Notes: generated from the letters alone by a model not told the origin. 64,000 bases of DNA from Fusibacter bizertensis (GCF_029914245.1 NZ_JARYZI010000009.1:93332-157331); one strand, 5' to 3'. Counted from the stretch's first letter, positions 27,726 through 37,676 are shown. Made by a program: numbers and translations.

Positions 27726-28343
27726 TTAGAGATCAGATAGCCCCATTATATATGCCTCTTTCTCTATTGCAAGCGCTTCAAGTTCTTTTACTTTATCACT
27801 TGTATCCTTTACAAAAGTCTCATCTTTTATAGAGCCAAGGTTAATCTTCACATTGTAAAGTGCAGAAAGGATTGCTGTTCTTGCCATCATTCCTGCAACT
27901 AATGCATCTGTTTGTGCATTTTTATTGCCATTTTCAACGAGATATGCGATATCTTCAAAAAGTTCTGCTGTTTTTTCAGCAACTTCAAGAGGGACAGAAG
28001 CAGCATATTTCATACCATCTTGTATCAATTGAGTTCTATGTGCTTTTTCTTCATCAGTTTCTTTAGGTAATTTAAACGCCTTCATGACACTATCAAAAGA
28101 ATTTGCATCTTTGTCTATCAAATCAACAAAAACCTGTTTATATGCAGCCATTCTCACTGCCACATTACTCATTTCATCAGAAACAGCTTCATAATTTTTT
28201 TTACCTATTGTTAAATTTGCTACCATTGCTGCAAGTGCAGATGCAAGCGATGATGATAATGCCGCAACACTTCCGCCTCCCGGAACTGGTTCGCTTGATT
28301 CAAGTTGATTAATAAAAGCTTGCAAGCCTAAATCCTTTAACAT
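27726..28343 (-). CDS. fchA: Formiminotetrahydrofolate cyclodeaminase / methenyl-THF cyclohydrolase
   Basis: A 205-residue helical enzyme of the cyclodeaminase/cyclohydrolase family. It opens LQAFINQLESSEPVPGGGSV, the typical start with the folate-binding PGGGS turn, followed by AALSSSLASALAAMVANLT. It converts 5-formimino-THF to 5,10-methenyl-THF and ammonia, completing the one-carbon transfer begun by FtcD. It is last in the ftcD-hutI-fchA run, 9 bp after hutI, with AGGAGG before its ATG. Cyclohydrolase relatives used in one-carbon metabolism share this fold, but the hut context favours cyclodeaminase. Confidence 0.9.
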   Translation of the reverse strand: MLKDLGLQAFINQLESSEPVPGGGSVAALSSSLASALAAMVANLTIGKKNYEAVSDEMSNVAVRMAAYKQVFVDLIDKDANSFDSVMKAFKLPKETDEEKAHRTQLIQDGMKYAASVPLEVAEKTAELFEDIAYLVENGNKNAQTDALVAGMMARTAILSALYNVKINLGSIKDETFVKDTSDKVKELEALAIEKEAYIMGLSDL

Positions 28344-28352
28344 TTTTGCCTC

Positions 28353-29624
28353 CTAATAAGGTTGATTATTCTCTTTGTCTAGAATTAGAACGCCATTTTT
28401 TATAACTTTTTCAACCGTGCTTACACCAATATGATAAGGCAAGAACTTATACGATGGAAACTCATGGACCACTAAATCAGCTTTTTTTCCTATATCAATA
28501 CTTCCTATTTGGTCAGCACGATCAAGTGCAGCAGCACCGTTGATAGTCAATGCAGTTATTGTTTCTTCAATGGTCATTCCCATTTGATTTGTAGCAAGTG
28601 CAATTAAAAGCGCAATTGACTCGGTAAAGCAACTGCCCGGATTAAAATCTGTTGCCAATGCAACAATTAAACCTTGATCAATCATGTACCTAGCTCTCGC
28701 GTAATGCTCTTTTAGAGAAAACGCGGTACATGGCAATAGTGTTGCAACAACCCCAGCGTTTTTCATCGCTTCTATGCCAAGATCGGACGCTTGTAGTAAA
28801 TGATCTGCTGAAATAGCACCTAGTTCAGCAGAAAGTTCAGCCCCTCCTAAAGCAACAATTTCATCAGCATGAATCTTAATTTTAAAACCTAATTTTTTTG
28901 CTGCATTTAGAAATCTACGAGACTGCTCAATAGAAAATACATTCTCTTCACAAAAAATATCCGAAAACTCTGCCAAACCACGTTGATCAACAACAGGAAG
29001 CACTTCTTCAATCATAAAATCAATAAAGGCTTCTGGATCTTGTTTGTATGCGGCTGGTCTAGCATGTGGCCCTAAAAATGTCGTGATAATATCAAGGGAA
29101 TGTAACTTGTTGAGTTCTTTCATTACTTCGAGTTGTTTAATTTCAGTATCAAGATCTAATCCATACCCGCTTTTCCCCTCAACTGTAGTAACACCAAAGC
29201 TAGTCATTGAATTCAGTCTTTTTATTCCGACTTGAATTAAATCTTCCTTTGAAGTCGCCATAGTTCCTTTGACTGAATTGATGATGCCACCACCCCTAGA
29301 CATAATATCCATGTATGATATTCCATTTAGTCTCCAGTTGTATTCTTCTTCTCTATAACCACCAAAGATGAAATGTGTATGTGAGTCTACAAACCCCGGT
29401 AATACACATTTACCTTTAGCATCAATTACTTTAAAGTCTTTTTCTAAAAAATATTCAAGATCAATCGGCTCTGCTGTAACTTTTGTGATAATTCCATCTT
29501 CTACAATTACTGAAGCGTTTTTCAACACATTCAGATCTTGCATTTGCGCTCCTGCCTTACCTTTATAACCGCTACAAGTAACGACCTCAGATGCATTATG
29601 GATCACTACGCTACCTTTTTTCAT
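28353..29624 (-). CDS. hutI: Imidazolonepropionase
   Basis: An amidohydrolase of 423 residues that opens the imidazolone ring to N-formimino-L-glutamate, the third step of histidine breakdown. The metal site shows VDSHTHFIFGG, HADEIVALGGAEL and ATDFNPGSCFTESIALL; DHLLQASD also fits. The N-terminal beta-sandwich strand VVIHNASEVVTC is present. The ATG follows GGAG. The gene starts 4 bp after the end of ftcD, so translation is probably coupled. All family catalytic residues appear intact. Confidence 0.96.
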   Translation of the reverse strand: MKKGSVVIHNASEVVTCSGYKGKAGAQMQDLNVLKNASVIVEDGIITKVTAEPIDLEYFLEKDFKVIDAKGKCVLPGFVDSHTHFIFGGYREEEYNWRLNGISYMDIMSRGGGIINSVKGTMATSKEDLIQVGIKRLNSMTSFGVTTVEGKSGYGLDLDTEIKQLEVMKELNKLHSLDIITTFLGPHARPAAYKQDPEAFIDFMIEEVLPVVDQRGLAEFSDIFCEENVFSIEQSRRFLNAAKKLGFKIKIHADEIVALGGAELSAELGAISADHLLQASDLGIEAMKNAGVVATLLPCTAFSLKEHYARARYMIDQGLIVALATDFNPGSCFTESIALLIALATNQMGMTIEETITALTINGAAALDRADQIGSIDIGKKADLVVHEFPSYKFLPYHIGVSTVEKVIKNGVLILDKENNQPY

Positions 29625-29628
29625 GAAT

Positions 29629-30522
29629 TTACTCCATTATTCTTTTTTCTAATACCTGTTCGTATGAAAATTCTTCTATTCCCAGGTAATATTCTGAAGT
29701 GGCAATGAGTGCATCCATTGGAACTAAACCAATAATCTCACTACCAACAATTGACACGCCGTATCTTTGCGCTTCAATTCTGATAAGTTCAAAAGCACGA
29801 TACAATGGCGTTTTTGTAAAATCGGTCATATTCATCGATATTTGTACAATACCACGTTCTTCAAGCGCAATACCAAGTGCTTTACAATAACGTAACCCAC
29901 CGCTTAAGTGTCTCACATTTTTAGCTATTTTATTCGCAATTTCCAAATCGTTTGTATTGAGATTAACATTGAAAGCCACAAGCGGCATTCTAGCACCGAT
30001 TGCTGTAATTCCAGCAGTTGGATGAATCGTAGTCCCAAAATCTGGCGTCCATTCAGGCGCTTTGATTTTCTCTGCCATCCCTTCAAATTGACCTTTTCTT
30101 ACATTTGCTAAATTTTCTCTTGTCGATGCAGATGCTGATTTCTCATACAAGAAACTAGGCACGGCAAATTTATCATAGATAAGTGATGCGACTTCTTTTG
30201 AAAGTGCAACACACTCTTCCATAGTTGCATTTTTAATTGGTATAAATGGGATTACATCAGTTGCCCCCATCCTAGGATGTTGACCTTCATGCTTAGTCAT
30301 ATCAATCAATTGCGACGCAATTCCTACCGCTTCAACAACAGCAGCTTTTAAAGCTTCTCTCTCACCAACTACGGTTACAACCACTCTATTGTGGTCTTCA
30401 TCATTGCTATAATCTAATAATTTAACGCCTGCTTTTCCTCTAAAGGGAGCTACGATTTTATCGATTTTTTCTAAGTCTCTTCCTTCACTAAAGTTAGGAA
30501 CACATTGAATGATTTGATGCAT
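29629..30522 (-). CDS. ftcD: Glutamate formimidoyltransferase
   Basis: A 297-residue enzyme that moves the formimino group from N-formimino-glutamate to tetrahydrofolate, releasing glutamate. Family patterns are IIQCVPNFSEGRD at the start, LLDYSNDEDHNRVVVTVVG and KHEGQHPRMGATDVIPF, with the folate-site FNVNLNT later. It is the formyltransferase half only; the cyclodeaminase half that is fused in vertebrates is a separate gene, fchA, two genes on. I chose the ATG at 30522, five bases after GGAGGT. It is first in its operon. Confidence 0.95.
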   Translation of the reverse strand: MHQIIQCVPNFSEGRDLEKIDKIVAPFRGKAGVKLLDYSNDEDHNRVVVTVVGEREALKAAVVEAVGIASQLIDMTKHEGQHPRMGATDVIPFIPIKNATMEECVALSKEVASLIYDKFAVPSFLYEKSASASTRENLANVRKGQFEGMAEKIKAPEWTPDFGTTIHPTAGITAIGARMPLVAFNVNLNTNDLEIANKIAKNVRHLSGGLRYCKALGIALEERGIVQISMNMTDFTKTPLYRAFELIRIEAQRYGVSIVGSEIIGLVPMDALIATSEYYLGIEEFSYEQVLEKRIME

Positions 30523-30603
30523 AATAACCTCCAAATAATTTGATTATCTATAGTTTATAGTTTCTACGTCTATTTTTCGACCATTCACCATTCAAATCGT
30601 CAA

Positions 30604-31557
30604 CTAAAGCTCTAGTTTAATTTTAAGTTTCTCTAGCATATCTATTGTCATGCTTTCCAAATTATATTTTGGGTTCCAATTCCATTCTGCTCTTGCACAT
30701 GAATCATCAAGTGAATTTGGCCAAGAATTTGCTATGTTTTGTTTAATTGGATCCACATTATAATCCATTTCAAATTCAGGAATATGCTTTTTAATTTCAT
30801 TCATTATATCAACCGGACAAAAACTCATAGCTGTGATATTGAAAGCATTTCTATGAATCAATTTTGAACCGTCAGCTTCACAGATTTGGATAATTGAATC
30901 AATTGCATCAGGCATATACATCATATCCATATAAGTTTCAGAATTGAGATTGCATGTAAATTTTTTATTTTTAAGTGCTTCATAATATATATGAACAGCA
31001 TAATCTGTGGTTCCACCACCTGGAAGTGCTGAATAAGAAATCAATCCAGGGAAACGAACACCTCTTGTATCAACACCAAATTTCTGAAAATAATAATCAC
31101 ATAAAAGCTCCCCTGCAACCTTCGAAACACCATATATAGTTGTAGGGCGTTGAATTGTATCTTGTGGTGTGAAATCTGGAGGTGTTGTCGGACCAAATGC
31201 AGCAATAGAACTTGGCGTAAATACCATAGCACCAGTTTCACGAGCTGCCTCAAGACAGTTGTATAAACCATTCATATTTACATCCCATAACAATTGAGGG
31301 TTATTCTCACCTACAGCTGATAACAATGCCGCTAAATTCATGACAGTATCTATTTCATATTTTTTCATTAACTCTAGTAAACGATTATAATCAGTAACAT
31401 CAAGCAATTCAAAAATTCCATCTTTTTCGACAGACTCATTGTTACCACCTCTAATATTTGTTGCAACAACGTTTTCAACCCCATAGACTTTTCTTAAGGT
31501 ATGCGTCAGTTCCGTACCAATCTGACCGCAAGCTCCAGTGATCAATATTTTTTTCAT
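30604..31557 (-). CDS. tdh: Epimerase-type SDR, probable L-threonine 3-dehydrogenase
   Basis: An extended short-chain dehydrogenase of 317 residues. The NAD site is GACGQIG, the active site SSIAAFGP and YGVSKVAGELL (catalytic Tyr and Lys). The PSSIAAFGPTTPPDFTPQ stretch and the C-terminal pattern match the GalE-like L-threonine 3-dehydrogenases known from Flavobacterium and similar bacteria. It oxidises threonine to 2-amino-3-ketobutyrate, which normally goes to glycine by a CoA ligase not in this window. The ATG follows AGGGGAGCG. It stands alone, with its own gaps. A nucleotide-sugar epimerase role is the alternative. Confidence 0.78.
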   Translation of the reverse strand: MKKILITGACGQIGTELTHTLRKVYGVENVVATNIRGGNNESVEKDGIFELLDVTDYNRLLELMKKYEIDTVMNLAALLSAVGENNPQLLWDVNMNGLYNCLEAARETGAMVFTPSSIAAFGPTTPPDFTPQDTIQRPTTIYGVSKVAGELLCDYYFQKFGVDTRGVRFPGLISYSALPGGGTTDYAVHIYYEALKNKKFTCNLNSETYMDMMYMPDAIDSIIQICEADGSKLIHRNAFNITAMSFCPVDIMNEIKKHIPEFEMDYNVDPIKQNIANSWPNSLDDSCARAEWNWNPKYNLESMTIDMLEKLKIKLEL

Positions 31558-31701
31558 TTAGCGCTCCCCTTCTAAAATTATTTGAATCCTTAAAATCTTT
31601 TTACCAATTCTATTTTACATGATACATTATAAGAGTAAAACAAATGTTTTTTGAAAATATTTTAACATTTCGACTTACTTTTTATTTTTAAGCGTTATTA
31701 C

Positions 31702-31992
31702 CTATATTAAGCTAATAATTTTGTCTTGAAAAATTAGAATCGAAATAATTAGCAAATCCACAAAAGTACCTAAAGTCGCAACAACTCTAAACTTGATTTT
31801 ACTCAACTTATGACGACCTACAATCATAGCCATTAATAATCCGATCCCACCCGATAAAAAACCATGAGATAAAAGAAAAAACTCAGAAATTCGCCATTTT
31901 CCTTTGACTGCATAGTATTTATCTAGTAACATACTGATAAATGCAGATAGATTTACTGCAATAAATAATAACCATATAATTTTTAATGTCAT
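31702..31992 (-). CDS. DUF1294 small membrane protein
   Basis: A 96-residue protein with three to four hydrophobic segments. The family pattern is NLSAFISMLLDKYYAVKGKWRISEFFLL then GGIGLLMAMIVGRHKLSKIKFR, ending in a further membrane helix. I chose the ATG at 31992, six bases after GGAGGT; the longer frame begins upstream of that site. It is divergent from the MgtC gene with about 115 bp between starts. The function of DUF1294 is unknown. Confidence 0.88.
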   Translation of the reverse strand: MTLKIIWLLFIAVNLSAFISMLLDKYYAVKGKWRISEFFLLSHGFLSGGIGLLMAMIVGRHKLSKIKFRVVATLGTFVDLLIISILIFQDKIISLI

Positions 31993-32107
31993 AGCACCTC
32001 CAAACACAATTTACTAGTGATTTAATTTATATAGATATAAATCTCATAGTGTGTATAATCTATATTAACTCACTATCAAGATATATACAATGAGAAAGGA
32101 GCATGTC

Positions 32108-32548
32108 ATGAATCTTGAACTTGAAAGCGTCATCAAGATCTTAATAGCTGTTTTAGTAGGTGGCTTTATCGGACTTGAAAGAGAGTCAGCTAATCGTCCT
32201 GCTGGATTAAGAACTCATATACTTGTATGTGTAGCGAGTGCCTTAGTTATGGATATGAATATACTGCTTGCAAGAGAGTTTATCAATACAGATCCCGTTA
32301 GATTAGGCGCACAAGTCATAAGTGGTATGGGTTTTCTAGGTGCTGGTACAATTATCAAAGAAGGCGTCAACGTGCGCGGTCTTACAACTGCTGCAGGTTT
32401 ATGGGCGGTTGCATGTCTTGGACTCGTCATTGGCGCTGGTTTTTATCTCCTAGCCGTTTTTGCTTCTCTTGTTATGTTAATTACATTAAAAACTTTCAAT
32501 CAATTAGAGCAGAAATATACCAAACATAAAAGACCACCGATGGAATAG
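32108..32548 (+). CDS. mgtC: MgtC/SapB family membrane protein
   Basis: A 146-residue membrane protein with about four helices. The family core GGFIGLERESANRPAGLRTH near the start is diagnostic, followed by the GMGFLGAGTIIKEG segment, NVRGLTTAAGLWAVACLGL and a last hydrophobic helix. It lacks the C-terminal soluble domain of Salmonella MgtC, as usual for short SapB-type members. The start at 32108 follows AAAGGAG with seven bases between; an ATG six codons earlier overlaps that site. MgtC-type proteins are tied to growth in low magnesium, but no Mg-sensing leader is seen here. Confidence 0.93.
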   Translation: MNLELESVIKILIAVLVGGFIGLERESANRPAGLRTHILVCVASALVMDMNILLAREFINTDPVRLGAQVISGMGFLGAGTIIKEGVNVRGLTTAAGLWAVACLGLVIGAGFYLLAVFASLVMLITLKTFNQLEQKYTKHKRPPME

Positions 32549-32551
32549 TCG

Positions 32552-33706
32552 TTATTTTTTCCTATTCATAGAAATTGATACACTAGTTTTTCCATCTAAA
32601 CAATCTACATTTACACTACCACCGTGTTTATTGACGATAATATCATGAACTACGCTTAAACCCAGCCCCATAAAATGCTGTCTAGGTTTTGTCGTGAAGA
32701 AAGGATCAAATATATTGCTGAGTGCTTCACTGGATAACCCCTCTCCATTGTCTTCAATGATTAGTAACGAAGCACCTTCAACATCCAATGTCTTAATCAG
32801 AATCTCACTCTCATCAACATCTCGCATCGCATAAATTGCATTTACTATTATATGCATTAAAGACTGTTTAAATGAATTTACATTGCAGTAAACCAAGCCA
32901 ACATCTTGATAACTCTTGGTTATCTTTGTAACTTTTTTTAGTTCACTTCCAAGCAACATCAAAACCTCTTCGACTAGCTCACTTAGTTTCGCATAAGTAA
33001 ACTGCTCCTGTTTATTTTCAGAAGTTAATTCCTTCAAAGCGTTAATTATTTTTCTTACATTTGTAATTTCACCATTCATTTTCGCATATTGATCATACTC
33101 CTCTATACGCTCAAATTTAGTGCTATTTTTATTACAAGTTTCTATAATTTGCTCTAGATTTGTTAATGGTACATCAATTTCTTGAGTAAGTCCGTTAATT
33201 AGACTGCCTATGGCAGTCATTTTTTCTTTGGCGATTACATACGCTTGAGTATCTTTTAATGCTTTATTGATTCTTCTTAGTTCAGCATTCTGGTTTTCTA
33301 AAAGTTCTAATGCTCTTTTTAGATTTTTTTCACTTTCAGCTTCAGATAAAGCTGCTTTTACCCTAACTACAAATTCTATTTTATTAAAGGGTTTATGGAT
33401 ATAATCAGTTGCACCTAATTCAAAACATTTTTTCAGGATTTCAAGATCATCTACAGTCGTTAACATGATGACCTTTGCTTTGTTGAGTAATCCTCTCTCG
33501 TTTGCAAGTGAAAGGAAGTCAATGCCTGTTATCCCAGGCATTACAATGTCAAGCAAGATTAAATCAACCGGTTGATTCTCAACAAAATCAATTGCTTCTT
33601 CTCCACTTAGACTCGAAAATATAGTGCCCTTTACATTGAACTCATTAAGTGCATCTTCTGCTATACGAATATTCATCTTGCTATCATCTACGATGAGTAT
33701 GTTCAT
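32552..33706 (-). CDS. REC-HATPase hybrid protein lacking the usual phospho-acceptor histidine
   Basis: A 384-residue cytosolic protein. The N-terminal receiver domain (1-118) is intact: acidic pair Asp7/Asp8, phospho-acceptor Asp53 in LLDIVMPG, and Lys105 in YIHKPF. A coiled coil (about 120-158) leads to the dimerisation helix, where AIGSLINGLTQEIDVPL holds Gln175 in place of the expected His. The C-terminal ATPase domain keeps an N-box (HIIVNAIYAMRD), IIEDNGEGLS and GLGLSVVHDII. So it has an ATP-binding part but no obvious histidine to phosphorylate. It may act as a phosphorylation-sensitive scaffold or phosphatase. The ATG lies behind AGGAGG. Confidence 0.87.
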   Translation of the reverse strand: MNILIVDDSKMNIRIAEDALNEFNVKGTIFSSLSGEEAIDFVENQPVDLILLDIVMPGITGIDFLSLANERGLLNKAKVIMLTTVDDLEILKKCFELGATDYIHKPFNKIEFVVRVKAALSEAESEKNLKRALELLENQNAELRRINKALKDTQAYVIAKEKMTAIGSLINGLTQEIDVPLTNLEQIIETCNKNSTKFERIEEYDQYAKMNGEITNVRKIINALKELTSENKQEQFTYAKLSELVEEVLMLLGSELKKVTKITKSYQDVGLVYCNVNSFKQSLMHIIVNAIYAMRDVDESEILIKTLDVEGASLLIIEDNGEGLSSEALSNIFDPFFTTKPRQHFMGLGLSVVHDIIVNKHGGSVNVDCLDGKTSVSISMNRKK

Positions 33707-33763
33707 TCATACCTCCTAAAGGTTTGCGTATGAACTATATACCCCGATGTATAGAAATAAAAT

Positions 33764-33792
33764 CAAAAAGGGACCGTCTTACGACAGTCCCA
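33764..33792 (-). terminator. Terminator after asnS
   Basis: Minus-strand GGGACTGTC and GACGGTCCC pair (one mismatch) around GTAA and are followed by five T residues. Confidence 0.78.
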
Positions 33793-33796
33793 CTTA

Positions 33797-35188
33797 TTAG
33801 AATTCAGCATTTTTAACAGTTCTTGGGAAAGGAATAACATCTCTAATATTTCCCATCCCCGTTAAGTACATAATCATTCTCTCAAATCCAAGTCCATAAC
33901 CCGCATGTCTGGTTGTACCAAACTTTCTAAGTTCTAAATACCACCAGTAATCTTCTTCGTTAAGTCCAAGTTCCTTAATTCTATCAATTAGTAGATCAAG
34001 TCTCTCTTCTCTTTGTGATCCCCCAATTAACTCGCCAACACCTGGTACAAGCAAGTCCATTGCAGCAACAGTCTTTTGATCTTCATTCATACGCATATAA
34101 AACGACTTGATTTCTTTTGGGTAGTTAATTACAAAAACAGGTTTTTTGTAGATTACTTCTGTCAAATATCTTTCATGCTCAGTTTGTAAATCTGCACCCC
34201 AGAAAACAGGATACTCAAATACTTCACCCGAGTTAATTAGCGCATCAACAGCTTCTGTATACGTCACTTTACCAAAATCTGAGTTAAGAACATGTGACAA
34301 TCTATCCATTAAACCTTTATCTATTCTCTCATTAAAGAATTTCATTTCTTCTGGGCAAGTTTCTAGTACATATGCAATGATGTATTTCACCATATCTTCT
34401 GCAAGTGACATGTTATCTGTTAAATCAGCAAATGCAATTTCAGGTTCAATCATCCAAAACTCTGCTGCATGTCTCTTAGTATTAGAATTCTCTGCTCGGA
34501 AAGTAGGACCAAATGTATATACATCTCTAAAAGCCAAGGCAAAAGTCTCCGCTTCAAGCTGACCACTAACTGTTAAATTTGTTTCTTTACCAAAAAAATC
34601 TTGTGTTGGATCAAATTTATTTTCATCATCAACTGGCAAATTTTCTAAATCTAACGTTGTTACTCTAAACATTTGTCCAGCGCCTTCTGCATCACTACCA
34701 GTGACAATTGGTGTATGAACATAAACAAATCCTCTATCTTGAAAAAACTTATGAATGGCAAAAGCTGCAGCAGATCTCACTCTAAATACCGCTGAAAAGG
34801 TATTGCTTCTCGGTCTTAAATGAGCGATAGTTCTAAGATATTCCATAGTGTGTCTTTTCTTTTGCAGTGGGAATTCTGGTGTTGAATAACCCTCAACAAC
34901 GATTTCTTTCGCTTTAAGCTCAAATGGTTGTTTTGCATTTGGCGTTGCAATAAGCGTACCTGTAATAATGAGTGAAGATGCAATAGAACATTTTTCAATG
35001 TCTGCAAAATTTTCAAGACCATCATCAAACACGATTTGCAAATTGTTAAAATACGTTCCATCGTTTAGCTCTATAAAACCAAATGTTTTGGAACTTCTTG
35101 TAGTTCTTATCCACCCAGAAACTTTGATTTCACTTTCAATATATGCCTCTGGTTTTAAAAATAAATCTCTAATCAACGTATTCTTCAT
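33797..35188 (-). CDS. asnS: Asparaginyl-tRNA synthetase
   Basis: A class II synthetase of 463 residues, close to the usual length, that charges tRNA-Asn. An OB-fold anticodon domain (about 1-110: [25 protein letters not shown]) precedes the catalytic domain. Motif 2-like [21 protein letters not shown] and motif 3 [15 protein letters not shown] are visible. I chose the ATG at 35188, six bases after GGAGGT. No T-box leader is seen upstream. Asp-type activity is excluded by the whole-length AsnS-like pattern. Confidence 0.95.
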   Translation of the reverse strand: MKNTLIRDLFLKPEAYIESEIKVSGWIRTTRSSKTFGFIELNDGTYFNNLQIVFDDGLENFADIEKCSIASSLIITGTLIATPNAKQPFELKAKEIVVEGYSTPEFPLQKKRHTMEYLRTIAHLRPRSNTFSAVFRVRSAAAFAIHKFFQDRGFVYVHTPIVTGSDAEGAGQMFRVTTLDLENLPVDDENKFDPTQDFFGKETNLTVSGQLEAETFALAFRDVYTFGPTFRAENSNTKRHAAEFWMIEPEIAFADLTDNMSLAEDMVKYIIAYVLETCPEEMKFFNERIDKGLMDRLSHVLNSDFGKVTYTEAVDALINSGEVFEYPVFWGADLQTEHERYLTEVIYKKPVFVINYPKEIKSFYMRMNEDQKTVAAMDLLVPGVGELIGGSQREERLDLLIDRIKELGLNEEDYWWYLELRKFGTTRHAGYGLGFERMIMYLTGMGNIRDVIPFPRTVKNAEF

Positions 35189-35392
35189 ATAAACCTCCAT
35201 CTATTATTACGAGCATACCAATCATTCAATCATCATAGCAAGCCAGTACTTATCAAATTCTATTAAATTATAATACAATAGGTAGATTTAGTCAAAATAT
35301 AACATTGCCATTTACAAGAGTTTCTTATACTATAATAGTACAGTTTATTTACAACATGAAAAGTATAAATAAGTTATCTAAGAGAGGACAAT

Positions 35393-36565
35393 ATGAATCA
35401 AATAGATTTGCTTTTTTTAAGTGCTTCGTTATATTTAGTAAGTTTCTACCTTAATCTCAATATTGATAGAAATCGAGATCATTCAAAATTAACAGATTTA
35501 ATCCCATTTGTATTAATTTTTGCCACATCAAAATTAAACTTATTGACATCTGATTTTGATATTTTTAAGATTGCCCTTATTTTTAGTATAGGCGGCAAAA
35601 TTGCTATCCCACTATTCAAGCAAAAAATCACAGCCGCTGGGATTATGTTATATGACTTTTTTAGCATAATTGTCGTTCTTATATTTTTAAACTATTTATA
35701 TATTCCTTATCCCATGTTTCTTAATCTTGTTTTGATCTTTATCGTTGCATTACAGATGATTATCAAAGTAAGAACGTATAACAACCATGATACAAAACAA
35801 AATAAAGAGATTATGGAACTTGGTTTCTTAAATTTAGTTGGTTTTCTAGCCATCTCCATTGGAAACAATGTATACAATCTATACATGGGCGTTGCAGTTA
35901 TTATAATTGCTCAACTATCTGAACTGGCTATCAATGTAAAACATCACCACGATGAACACGACAAATCAAAAATACGACTCAAAGATTTGGAAGATCGTTT
36001 TGAGAGAACAGTCGAATTTGAAGCAAAAAAAAGAACTGCACATATGGCAGATAAAGTTGAATACATCCGTGAGCGATCTCAAAAAGATCCACTAACAAAA
36101 GCATATAATCGTAACGGTATTCTTACTGAAATGAATGGATTAATCAATGATTCAACCGTCAAGATCTTCTCTGTCGCAATGTTTGATATTGATTTTTTCA
36201 AATCTATCAACGATTCGAAAGGACATATTATAGGAGATGAATGTCTTAAATTTTTGTCCTACTCCATCATGACAAACAATCGTAAAACAGATTTGCTAGG
36301 AAGATATGGTGGTGATGAGTTTATACTTCTTATGCCTCACATCAATGCGCCAGCCGCTATGGAGATATGCGATCGATTGAGAAAAGAGATTGCTTTAAAA
36401 TCCTCACCAAAGTTTTCTATATCCATGGGGATCGCATCTTATCCTTACGATGGGCGTTCCTTTAATGAACTACTTGAAGTTGCAGATAAAGGTCTTTATG
36501 TAGCAAAAGAAAATGGTAAAAATCGCGTTTCATATTCTGGAAATGTTCCTTTACTAAAAAAATAG
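35393..36565 (+). CDS. Membrane-anchored diguanylate cyclase (GGDEF)
   Basis: A 390-residue protein with about six hydrophobic helices in residues 1-185, a short linker helix and a C-terminal GGDEF domain. The cyclase core starts DPLTKAYNRNGIL and carries GGDEF at 306-310, with the product-binding inhibitory site RKTD five residues upstream. So it should be active and feedback-inhibited by cyclic-di-GMP. The N-terminal membrane part matches no sensor I recognise. The ATG follows AGAGAGGAC. Its stop is 5 bp from the convergent lipoprotein gene, with a small shared hairpin. Confidence 0.93.
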   Translation: MNQIDLLFLSASLYLVSFYLNLNIDRNRDHSKLTDLIPFVLIFATSKLNLLTSDFDIFKIALIFSIGGKIAIPLFKQKITAAGIMLYDFFSIIVVLIFLNYLYIPYPMFLNLVLIFIVALQMIIKVRTYNNHDTKQNKEIMELGFLNLVGFLAISIGNNVYNLYMGVAVIIIAQLSELAINVKHHHDEHDKSKIRLKDLEDRFERTVEFEAKKRTAHMADKVEYIRERSQKDPLTKAYNRNGILTEMNGLINDSTVKIFSVAMFDIDFFKSINDSKGHIIGDECLKFLSYSIMTNNRKTDLLGRYGGDEFILLMPHINAPAAMEICDRLRKEIALKSSPKFSISMGIASYPYDGRSFNELLEVADKGLYVAKENGKNRVSYSGNVPLLKK

Positions 36566-36569
36566 GCCA

Positions 36570-37640
36570 TCACTTGATGACCTCAAAATCATATATTTTA
36601 GGCAAGGTGGCTGCATTAGAAATAGTGTATGACACCTTGTTTTTTATGTTTGAATTTTCTTCTGTACTAAAAGTTTCTACTATATTGATGATAATAAAAT
36701 CTCCATCAATTGACAACTCATATGGATAGTATTTTACGAAAGACATACCAGTTTCAGCTGTTCTCTCAACAGCATCAATCTTAATATAAGCTGGTGTGTC
36801 TACATCGACAAATTTCAATAAATCATCACTTTCATTGGTGATATAATTTACCCATGCTTGTTCAAATCCCAAAATCAAATTATAATATGCAACAGGTATT
36901 TCAATAACTTTCAAAGGAAATTCCTGTTCATTTTCTTCTTCACCATCTGTATTCTCTGTTGAAGTATTTACCTCATTATTCGAGCTGGGTTCAATAATTG
37001 CACTCAAATCATCACCTAAATCACTGCTTGGTATTTTAAATGCACTATGATAACCTGTAACAGAACTTTCATCTTTATACATTACTTGTCTCACAAAATC
37101 AACTACACCATGTCCTTCGTATAAAGTACGCTCTTCAAAATAACCATCTTTCGTTTCATAGCGTACTTTAACGCCCTTACCACTGTTAAAAATATCTTGA
37201 ATTGTCGCTGTTACTTTCTGTTTTTGTCCTGCCTTATTCTGAGTGGTAAAAGTCCAAGAACGATTTATCTCTAAAGGCAACTTTAACAATACGACTTCAT
37301 CAAAATCAGATTCATTTAAACGGCTACCAGAATAAGTTTGAACTAGAGCTTCATCTGTCACTGTTAATCGCATCGTATAGTTGTATTCAGCTCCCGTACC
37401 ACCAATAAAATTATTTTTCACTTCACCAGTTATAACAGCAGTCTTAATGTCTTTTGAGCTTTCTATTTCTATATTTTTTGAGATATGATAATAATCTCCA
37501 TCTCCTGAAAATTCATCTACTAATACGGGTAAAAATTTAATTAAGTTTTCATCAGATACTTTCATTGAAGTCGATTCAATTTCGCATCCTGTTAAAAGTA
37601 TAATAGATAACAAAAAAGCTGTGATTATTATTTTCCTCAT
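36570..37640 (-). CDS. Lipoprotein of unknown function
   Basis: A 356-residue protein with a lipoprotein signal peptide: a basic start, a hydrophobic run and the lipobox LLTGC, so the mature chain begins at Cys19. The rest is beta-rich. One segment is acidic and low-complexity (NNEVNTSTENTDGEEENEQ), splitting the protein into two parts: a region with KLPLEINRSW and a C-terminal region with FVKYYPYELSIDGDF. It is expected on the outer face of the membrane. The ATG follows GGAGGTG. It stands 36 bp ahead of nothing related; glutaminase lies upstream in the same direction. I do not recognise the family. Confidence 0.85.
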   Translation of the reverse strand: MRKIIITAFLLSIILLTGCEIESTSMKVSDENLIKFLPVLVDEFSGDGDYYHISKNIEIESSKDIKTAVITGEVKNNFIGGTGAEYNYTMRLTVTDEALVQTYSGSRLNESDFDEVVLLKLPLEINRSWTFTTQNKAGQKQKVTATIQDIFNSGKGVKVRYETKDGYFEERTLYEGHGVVDFVRQVMYKDESSVTGYHSAFKIPSSDLGDDLSAIIEPSSNNEVNTSTENTDGEEENEQEFPLKVIEIPVAYYNLILGFEQAWVNYITNESDDLLKFVDVDTPAYIKIDAVERTAETGMSFVKYYPYELSIDGDFIIINIVETFSTEENSNIKNKVSYTISNAATLPKIYDFEVIK

Positions 37641-37676
37641 GCGATCTATTCACCTCCACTTATGTTATCATATCAC

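Noticed and set aside
35189..35392. T-box or riboswitch upstream of asnS
   Set aside because: The gap is AT-rich with promoter-like elements but no conserved aptamer or antiterminator motif.
36563..36583. Hairpin between convergent GGDEF and lipoprotein genes
   Set aside because: It has a mismatch and no proper T-run, and lies inside the stop-codon regions, so I did not call it a terminator.
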